Assembly (NCBI GenBank): GCA_032209605.1
Contig: JASFXZ010000001.1
Location: 10,496,256 to 10,560,255 of the forward strand
Direction of reading: 5' to 3'
Origin: Mactromeris polynyma
Lineage: Eukaryota > Mollusca > Bivalvia > Venerida > Mactridae
Length of the DNA stretch: 64,000 bases
Shown here: piece after piece, positions 38,691-48,200 of the stretch
Layout of the letters: each line of letters opens with the position of its first letter
Position numbering within the stretch: the first letter of the stretch is position 1
Notes under the pieces: generated by a model
The model's database searches: none
The model's input: only the letters and a program-made list of their open reading frames with translations
What the model was told of the DNA's origin: nothing
Position numbers and translations under genes: made by a program

Positions 38691-39559
38691 TAGAACCTCA
38701 TAAAAAATAATGATAGTATCCAAATGTGGTTGGTAGAATTTTTTGTGTTGATACAGTCTTCACGTTTTACTCAGACTGTACATCTCTGCAGTCTAATCCC
38801 CTGAAAGTGAAAAGTAACCACTGCTATCAAATACAAATCCTGCTTGAGCTGGAAATAATTTATTTTTTCTGATGAATTTTCGAATTAATCAAAAAAGTAT
38901 ATACCACTAGTATTGGAATGGTATGGAATGCTTTAGACTTATGCTGTCTTCATATTACTTGATTCAAGCTCAATGAAATCAATTGTCAAACGTTCTTATT
39001 TTGCCATCTGTATCCAATATGTGACATTTCATGTGTCTCATATTTCATGGTGATCTCAGGGATTTTATTAAAGCTGTCCGTGTAAGCAGTCAAATTTCTG
39101 CATTGAGGTTGACAGTGTAAGTATAAATACTAAAAATTTAAAACCTACCTGAAGCCCTCTGGCAACATAAGACATATTCCTGAAGGTTGACAGGGTGACC
39201 TTTACATGCACAGATTACAACATAATAGACAGATAATAAAAATGTGTTTAACTTTTTCACCTTTATATTGAGTCTGTACAGTTTATATTTTGCCATCTTT
39301 ATCTACCGGTGGTCTGTATATTTTACATGCGTTGCAACTTTTATCTAGTCGGAACATTCATATTCACATCATGTATCTTTGATTTTGTAACTGTTTATAA
39401 AACTTTTTTCTGAAAGTTGTTTTAAAGACGTAGGAACATATGTACTGTACATACATATGTTTGATATAATTAGAATCTTTAAAAGATGTTTTATATTAAG
39501 ATGTTTTTCATTCTATTTCATACTCTGTATTGTATTGTGTGTATCATTGTTAACACGTA

Positions 39560-39748
39560 CAGTCAAACCTGTCTGTAAAGACCACCCATGGGAACAGCAA
39601 AATGTGGTCTTTGTTTACAGGTGGTCTCTATTAACAGATTAAAAATCATTGAAAATGGTCTGATGGGATATAAAATTGGTGGTCTTTGCAGACAGGTTTT
39701 GTAATAGTGGTCTTTGTTTGCAGGTGGTCTTTAACACAGGTTTGACTG
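39560..39748. mobile_element. Tc1/mariner-type MITE with TA target duplication
   Basis: 189 bp. The left end 'cagtcaaacctgtctgtaaa' mirrors the right end, which reads 'cagtcaaacctgtgttaaag' on the other strand. It is flanked by TA at 39,558-39,559 and 39,749-39,750. The internal motif 'gtggtctttg' is repeated. No coding capacity. Confidence 0.85.
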
Positions 39749-40018
39749 TATACTTAGTATCTCCTCATTCATTGGCTACTGAAATTCGTATTGATATATC
39801 TGGAATCTTATCATAACTTTGTTTAGGAAGCTGGTTCTGTTACCTTTATATGTGCTTATGTTTCCTCTGCTTTATTAATCACAATACAATTTTCCATTTT
39901 TTAAGGAGTAAATAAGTTGATAGTTTGATGGATGAACGCAACACTGGTCTATCTGTTTCTATACTCATATACAGATTGACCAGTTTCCCTTACAATGCTC
40001 GAGTTATTCTTATAAAGT

Positions 40019-40309
40019 CCCACATCTACAATATTTACCTCCATGGCGCTTAATCACCAGCCATTTTGATAGGCAAAACTGATAAGCCCTTATAGAAGTA
40101 ATTTCCAAGTATGGGATAATTGAGTAAATACCAAGAGAATTTGCATGTGACAACCACTTTTTCTTCAACTTGCTGAGCCAACTGCCCACATAAGCATACT
40201 GATGAATAAGTTATTTTTTATATCTTATTAGTTTATCACCGTTTACATTATATTCCATATCAACATGGCCGACAATTTGGAACAAGGGAGGTAAATGTTG
40301 CAGATGTGG
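40019..40309. mobile_element. MITE, same family as 36,258-36,551
   Basis: About 291 bp with terminal inverted repeats of 23 bp ('ccacatctacaatatttacc' against 'ccacatctgcaacatttacc') that differ at two positions. It shares internal boxes with the copy at 36,258. Confidence 0.82.
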
Positions 40310-42260
40310 AAACTATCTATAGCACTTTGACAATGTGCTTACAGAAACGTATATTAAAATCATTTAAGTACTGTTATTATGACTCTCGAGTGCTTTGTTA
40401 ATTATTCTCGCAGAATGTAATATATGACTGCTGAAAATATTACATTTCTATTAACACCCTTTTGTGCATCAAGCATAGTCCATGTGGGTAGCTCATAATT
40501 ATTTGGGACCCATTTTCCTGCACAATCATTTTAATCTTGGGGTTAAGTTTTCCCATAACTATCTAATGAAAATAATTTACTTCTAATTGATAGTTAAATG
40601 TAATACTATATTTTATTATATTATTATGTTAAAGTTTTGTAAAAAAATAGATTTTAAATATTTTATATTAGATACATGTTGTCAGTATGTCTATTGTCGA
40701 TTTATTAAGTTTTGTTGTTTTGATGTTGTCTCCTGGTTCATTTATATGATATATTTTACAATATAGTTATTCTTTGTGTTGTTAATTAATGTTGTTTACT
40801 TCAGTACTGTTTTCACTTAAGAAGTTTTATGCAAGTTTTGACCTCAGTATTTGAAGCGGCATTATATTTGTTCACTCTTCTCAGACGACTGTATGTCAAT
40901 TTCAGACCACCCAAATTGCATTATCTTTGAGAAAAGATCTTCTATGTGTTTGATATTTCTAAACCAAAGGTAGCTGATTTTGGTCTTCAAAATCGAAAGT
41001 ACTGTATTTTGGGCGATCAGGGAGGATTTTCTCATTTATCGTTCTGATAACGATTATGGAATAACGTTGCATTTCATTAAATAAATAAAAAATTGTGTTT
41101 TTTTATGTCAGAAATTGTCACATTCAACAGTTTATGCTTATAGTCCTTCAGTGACTGCAAAGTGTCTTAGAAGAATTTAAATATTTTATTTATTGCACAT
41201 TATGTCAAATTTAGCAAATAAATAGGCTTTTTCTGTGTGGCAAAGATGTCATTTCTTACTTAAAATGTTGAAAAAAAGTTGTTTACATACATAATAACAT
41301 CAATTACATAAAATATGTAATGCCACTTTAAAATCATTATATTTCATTTCATTTGTCTATTATTATAACAGTAATGTTATTTTTCCTCCAGTTCATTGAA
41401 ATCCTGTTGCTACGTGTTTATTTCTCAGTGAATTTCTTACTCTGTTCTCTCAGTTACTATAGAATTATTTTAAATATTTTGTCAAGTTTAAATACCTCTT
41501 GTGACAATTCAAAACAAAAATTGAATTCAATACCCAGCACATGTCTACAAACTATCACAGCATCGAGAAAGCTATGTGCTATGAACTTGTGCAAAGTTAT
41601 ACTAATGAGTCTAGCAATTTACTGGTTGATAAAATGTATGTAAAAAATCTTCGAAAAAGGAATGATATTTAAAGTAAAAAACGTTAATATGCCAAGCAGT
41701 GGATTGAATGGAGGAAAGGTTCTACCACTACAGAGAAGTCATGGCATTTTCATTGTTTATTTGTAGTATATTGGCATGCTGTCTGTGGGTATTTATTCAG
41801 TTATCAGTATTGAAGAGTAATAAAATAATAATGTCTAGAACTGTGTCGGACTTCCGTTGTTATTTTCTCATCGTATGATGCAACAGGCTACAACCCACTA
41901 AGCAACACATGTTTTCAATGCATTTGAGTCATCACTTCAATATTGCATAGTTTCTTTGTAATTTGATCGATGCAAGCAGAAAAACAACTCGATTCATGCA
42001 CATGGTTATAACTGAAAATCCACTAAAAATTGAATATTCCAGCCTAAGAACTTTATATATTACCAGTAGTATACAATCATGTTTTGTTTTTTTGTGTCAG
42101 GGTTTTATGTGGTTTTAACAGCATCTCCATTATACAGTTTACATTACCCTTTGTTCTATTGTACAAACCTGTTCTTCCACAAGCACCTCACAAATTTCCT
42201 GCACGAATCGGAGAAATAATTTCAGATGTATTATCTTCAGTCAAATTGTCATAGAGAACG
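40310..42260. other. No gene seen
   Basis: AT-rich intergenic sequence. I see no long conserved frame, no RNA gene and no clear mobile-element ends. Confidence 0.5.
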
Positions 42261-42273
42261 AAGACTTCACCTA

Positions 42274-42315
42274 GGTTTCGAACCTAGTATACCCTAGTCT
42301 CTACCTACTGTGCTA
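42274..42315 (-). other. tRNA-like A-box and B-box at the edge of the minisatellite
   Basis: Read on the - strand, 42,315-42,304 is 'tagcacagtagg', which fits the Pol III A-box pattern TRGYNNARNNG. Positions 42,284-42,274 are 'ggttcgaaacc', which fits the B-box GGTTCGANNCC. Their spacing is tRNA-like. This looks like the head of a tRNA-derived SINE. The 45-bp units of the adjoining array are copies of the same A-to-B stretch with a damaged B-box ('aggttcacctg'). Confidence 0.7.
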
Positions 42316-44098
42316 ACTTTGCATGTGAACCATATCCCAGTCTCCACTAACTGAGCTAACCTGGCAGGTGAACCATATCCCAGTCTCCACATAGTGAGCT
42401 AACCTGGCAGGTGAACCATATCCCAGTCTCCACATAGTGAGCTTACCTGGCAGGTGAATCATTCCAGTCTCCAACTACTGAGCTAACCTGGTAGGTGAAC
42501 CTAGTACTCCAGTCTCCACCTACTGTGCTAACTTGGCAGGTGAACCTAGTACCCCAGTCACTACCTACTGTGCTAACTTGGCAGGTGAACCTAGTACCCC
42601 AGTCACTACCTACTGTGCTAACTTGGCAGGTGAACCTAGTACCCCAGTCACTACCTACTGTGCTAACTTGGCAGGTGAACCTAGTACCCCAGTCACTACC
42701 TACTGTGCTTACTTGGCAGGTGAACCTAGTACCCCAGTCACTACCTACTGTGCTAACTTGGCAGGTGAACCTAGTACCCCAGTCACTACCTACTGAGCTA
42801 ACTTGGCAGGTGAACCTAGTACCCCAGTCACTACCTACTGTGCTAACTTGGCAGGTGAACCTAGTACTCCAGTCTCCACCTACTGTGCTAACTTGGCAGG
42901 TGAACCTAGTACCCCAGTCACTACCTACTGCGCTAACTTGGCAGGTGAACCTAGTACCCAAGTCTCTACCAACTGCGCTAACTTGGCAGGTGAACCTAGT
43001 ACCCCAGTCTCTACCAACTGCGCTAACTTGGCAGGTGAACCTAGTACCCCAGTCACTACCTGCTGTGCTAACTTGGCAGGTGAACCTAGTACCCCAGTCT
43101 CTACATGCTGTGCTAACTTGGCAGGTGAACCTAGTACCCCAGTCTCCACCTACTGTGCTAACTTGGCAGGTGAACCTAGTACTCCAGTCTCCACCTACTG
43201 TGCTAACTTGGCAGGTGAACCTAGTACCCCAGTCTCCACCTACTGTGCTAACTTGGCAGGTGAACCTAGTACTCCAGTCTCCACCTACTGTGCTAACTTG
43301 GCAGGTGAACCTAGTACCCCAGTCTCCACCTACTGTGCTAACTTGGCAGGTGAACCTAGTACTCCAGTCTCCACCTACTGTGCTAACTTGGCAGGTGAAC
43401 CTAGTACTCCAGTCTCCACCTACTGTGCTAACTTGGCAGGTGAACCTAGTACTCCAGTCTCCACCTACTGTGCTAACTTGGCAGGTGAACCTAGTACCCC
43501 AGTCTCCACCTACTGTGCTAACTTGGCAGGTGAACCTAGTACTCCAGTCTCCACCTACTGTGCTAACTTGGCAGGTGAACCTAGTACACCAGTCTCCACC
43601 TACTGTGCTAACTTGGCAGGTGAACCTAGTACCCCAGTCTCCACCTACTGTGCTAACTTGGCAGGTGAACCTAGTACCCCAGTCTCCACCTACTGTGCTA
43701 ACTTGGCAGGTGAACCTAGTACTCCAGTCTCCACCTACTGTGCTAACTTGGCAGGTGAACCTAGTACTCCAGTCTCCACCTACTGTGCTAACTTGGCAGG
43801 TGAACCTAGTACCCCAGTCTCCACCTACTGTGCTAACTTGGCAGGTGAACCTAGTACACCAGTCTCCACCTACTGTGCTAACTTGGCAGGTGAACCTAGT
43901 ACCCCAGTCTCCACCTACTGTGCTAACTTGGCAGGTGAACCTAGTACCCCAGTCTCCACCTACTGTGCTAACTTGGCAGGTGAACCTAGTACCCCAGTCT
44001 CCACCTACTGTGCTAACTTGGCAGGTGAACCTAGTACTCCAGTCTCCACCTACTGTGCTAACTTGGCAGGTGAACCTAGTACCCCAGTCACCACCTAC
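42301..44098. repeat. 45-bp minisatellite, left part (about 40 units)
   Basis: Unit 'tgtgctaacttggcaggtga' plus 25 bp ending 'ccacctac'. The first four or so units are degraded (42-43 bp spacing, 'ccatatcccag'). Units up to about 43,130 are mixed variants ('cactacc', 'ctctaccaactgcg'). From 43,140 on they are nearly uniform ('tctccacc'). Because the unit is 15 codons long without stops, long frames of up to 578 codons appear on both strands; I treat these as artefacts. The array continues at 51,766 beyond the retrotransposon. Confidence 0.95.
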
Positions 44099-45001
44099 TG
44101 TTCTGTCACCGACAGACTGGACCCGGTTAACAGTGGGCGCGGGAACCAGTACCCAACAAAATCAGGATCGTTATTCATACACACTTTATTCAAGATTCAC
44201 AATACACGCACATGCGTGTGCACAGTTATAAACAAGAGAAACGTTACAAACGAAGTGTAGTGGAAGTGCAAACGAGTGCAAACGAGTGCAAACAAGTGTA
44301 AACGAGTGCAAACAAGTGTAAACGAGTGCAAACAAGTGCAAACGAGTGCAAACAAGTGCAAACGAGTGGTTATCTGAAATTAAAACAATTTCATATTATC
44401 AATAAACAGCTCACATAAACAGTTTACAAACCAAACAGAAGTCAATAAACATATCATATTATCCAGAAAATTACATTCAATTTAACAGCTAAAAACAATA
44501 CATGAATCTAAACTTATTGTAAGAAATCTCATTAATCTCACACACAAAATTCTTTCACACAACAGATACTACTTACAGTATTTACGTAACAATTAATACG
44601 AATAAATGCTTAATTCTATGTGTTCAAATCTATCAAAAATGTCAAAACTAACTGATTGCTTTAGACAAAATAATTCAAATCAAATATTGATTTTAACACG
44701 CAATAATAAGTAAAACTACTCACTGAACGTTGGTTTTTTCCCGATTTTGCTATTTAAACAGTTTCTTTAATTTTAACGTACTTATTCGACGGAGTTCTGA
44801 CCGAGAGTGCCTGAGAACAAGGAACTTTCTACTTGCTACATTGACTAATTGGCTGACCACTTAATAGTGTCAATATTAACATGTATATGATTTCTAAGAT
44901 ACTAAGCCAGGTTCTCACGATTGGACTAATGATAAGACAAAATCCATTAATTTTGTTTATAATATACTTACAGTACTCTCGCATCTCTACAGGTGCGAAC
45001 A
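44099..45001 (-). repeat. 3' LTR of the BEL/Pao element
   Basis: 903 bp. By eye it matches the other LTR at every position I compared. It has an AATAAA on the - strand at 44,190-44,185 near the end of the LTR in the sense direction, a run of about ten 10-bp repeats ('gtgcaaacga' type, 44,265-44,368), and a possible TATA element on the - strand ('attataaac', near 44,956-44,965). Confidence 0.96.
44265..44368. repeat. 10-bp tandem repeat within the LTR
   Basis: About ten copies of 'agtgcaaacg', with 'agtgtaaacg' and 'agtgcaaaca' variants. The same array with the same order of variants is at 51,029-51,132 in the other LTR, so it was copied during reverse transcription. Confidence 0.92.
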
Positions 45002-45270
45002 CCGGCCCTCAATGAATCTTCCTAAGAACTTTCATTAACTTACGGTATACTTACCTCATTTAGACAACTCTAAAACGTCACTAAGTATTGTAATAATACT
45101 CTATAATCAGCAGCAAATCTGTATACTATGTTTATAAAGAAAAACAAATAAAACACTTGCTAAAAATCTGGATATACGGTACTACGTCTTGAAATATATA
45201 CACTTGACAAATCATACCGGCTACAGCATTCACCTCTTATCAGCAAACATCAATAATATTGCATACATGT
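45002..45270. other. 3' untranslated region of the BEL/Pao element
   Basis: 269 bp between the stop codon and the 3' LTR. Next to the LTR the - strand reads 'cattgagggccgg', a short, weak purine-rich stretch at the place expected for the polypurine tract. Confidence 0.6.
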
Positions 45271-48200
45271 TTACAATGTTTCTTGCTCTAAGATACATAA
45301 CTTTGTTACTGGTCTAACTTTAATAGAACCATTCATTCTAACTCTGCAAGAACGAACTAAGCCATCTCGACCTGTGTTTACCTCAATCACTAGCGCTAAT
45401 GGCCATTTCCCACGAGGCAACATTTCATCACAGACTAAAACTAAATCATTGACAGCTAAATTTCTTCTCTTACCTTGCCACTTCTGTCTTATCTGAAGAG
45501 CTAGGATATATTCTCTTGTCCAACGTCTCCAGAACAAATTTGCCAGGTACTGAACTTGTCGCCACCATCTTTTGCCATAATTGTCATCTTTATCAAAAAT
45601 ACCAAGTGGAACACACGTATTCGGACGTAAAAGCAAAAGTTTGTTTGGCGAAAGTGGTTCTGGGTCCCTACAATCATCACTTACCTGAGTAATTGGTCGA
45701 TCATTTACTACCTTTTCAGTCTCACAGGCAAGCGTTTGTAATGCCTCGTCGCTAAGCAGCTGTTGTTTTACAACTGATTTCATTGCATTTTTAACTATTC
45801 GAATAAGTCGTTCCCACACCCCGCCCATATGACTTGCGTACGGAGGGTTAAAATGCCATTCAATTTCCTTTTGCTGAAGCTGTCGTGAAATATGGCTTTG
45901 ATTCCACTCAGCTATAGATTCACGGAGTTCTTTTTCTCCAGACGTCAAATTGCTCCCGTTGTCACTAAATAACTTTGTCGGCTTACCTCTGCGACTTATA
46001 AATCGCTGTAAAGCGCACAAAAACGAATCTGTGTCAATTCTATAAGCAATTTCAATATGTACAGCTCTCGTTGTCAAGCAGGTAAACAAGCAACCATATC
46101 GCTTCTGTTGACTTCGACCTACTTTAACATACAAAGGTCCGAAATAATCAACACCAACATACGTAAATGGCGGCTTGTCAGGTGTTAATCTTTCACCCGG
46201 AAGTGGTGCCATTTGCTGAACTTCAGGTCGTTGATAACGTCGTCTACAGTCAATGCATTTTCTGATTAACGTCTTCACAGTTTTCAGGCCTTGAATAATC
46301 CAATATTTAAGCCTTGTTTGCGACAGAATATGATGAGCACCCATGTGCGCATACTCTTGGTGACATTTTCTCACAATGAGATCCGTTACATGATGTTTAC
46401 TTGGCAGAATGATCGGATGTTTGAAATCTTCTGAAGACTCGGAGTACTGAAGTCTACCACCAACTCGCAAAATACCATTATTATACACAGGACATAGCTT
46501 GACTAACGAACTCGACCTCGGAACTTGACCAGTTGTCTCGAGACTAAATATATCGCGTTCGAAAGCCGTCCGCTGCACTGCCTGAATAATAACATGGGTA
46601 GCATTCTCAATCTCACTCGCAGTCAAGTCTCCAACCATCGTAATTTCTTTGTTCTTTAAATATTTGTGCAGCATATAAGTTTTAAATCTTAATAACCAAG
46701 CAACTGATCTTTGAAGCTTGTGCCAGTCAGAATATCTGGTTATCAGTTCTTCAAGTGAACCTTGAGTTCGAGTCTGCACAGTATTTGTGAAGTGTTGTAT
46801 CTTCACTTCTTCATCATTATCAGCAACAGATGCATAGCTAATGTCTGAAGGCCATTTGTTTTCATCTTCAAGCAAGAAGTCTGGTCCACTGAGCCACACT
46901 GTAAGTTTTGATGTATCAGACGGATGTACACCTCGAGATGCTAAATCAGCTGGGTTTATATCCGTCGGCACATATCTCCAATCTGATGGCGTCGTTCCTT
47001 CATGGATAATTGACAATCTGTTGGCAACAAATGTCTTGAACCTCTTACTTGTATTTCTGATATAGCCTAGAACGATCATGGAGTCTGTCCAGAAATAACA
47101 TTTGTCAATTTTAAGATCCAGTTCAGTCTTAATAAACCGAAATAATCTTACTGCAACTACAGCTGCAGCTAACTCCAGTCTAGGTATCGATATCGACTTT
47201 ATCGGTGCTAGCCTCGATTTTCCCATAACCAGAGAACATTTACTATTGCCTGTTCTGTCATATACTCTGAGATAAGCAGCTGCACCATACGCTATTTCAG
47301 ACGCGTCACTAAATACATGCAATTCAATACTCGTAGAAGATGGATCAAGTCCCTGTGGTTTCATACATCTTTTTATGTGAATACATGCTAGTTGGTCAAG
47401 ATTTACCAACCAGTTTCGCCATTTTACTACGTCTGATTCACACACGGGTTCATCCCATTGTAGTCCTTGTCGACATGCATTCTGAATGATCAATTTAGGA
47501 ACTAAAGTCACAGGTGCCACTAGACCCAGAGGATCATACAGCGAACTAGCTACTGACAAAATACCTCGCCGAGTCTCTGGTTTCTCTTTCATTTTCACAT
47601 CAAACACGAAGCAGTCGTCGATTATGTTCCATTGCAGACCGAGTGTGCGTTCCAAGCACGAGCTATTCTCAAGATCGACAATTTCTGCCGGTTTAGCTCT
47701 CTCCGACTCCGGTATCGCGTCGGTTACCTGCTTGCTATTTGTTATCCATTTGGTCAGTTTAAAGCCACCTCTGGACAACATGTCTCTAAGCTCACCTACA
47801 ATTTTAACAGCTACATGTACGTTACTTACCGATTTAAGAAGATCATCGACGTACATATTACGTTGTACTGATTTAACGGTCTCTTCATCATAGTCATTAG
47901 CATTCTCTCGCACAGCACATTTCAAGCTGTATGCTACACAGCTTGGTGACGATGTTGCACCAAACAGATGTACTGTCATGCAATGTTCTTCCGGTGTGTT
48001 ATTCAAATCCCCATTGGGCCACCATAAGAACCTCAATGCATCACGGTCCGTGTCATTGACTTTAACCTGGTGAAACATTGCTTCGATATCTGCAACAATA
48101 GCCACTTCTTCTTCACGAAATCGCATCAGTACACCTGGATTTATAACAGGATGATGTGGGAGATACCAAACTTTCCCATGCCTGTTACGTTCAAGCTCTG

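Noticed and set aside
41353..41643. Small gene of 96 codons
   Set aside because: No family resemblance, AT-rich chance frame, no splice or repeat support.
42495..44260. Open frames of 578 and 485 codons with a 15-residue repeat
   Set aside because: The repeat unit is 45 bp and has no stop in several frames, so open frames appear on both strands. There is no start context, splice signal or third-position bias, and the array looks tRNA/SINE-derived.
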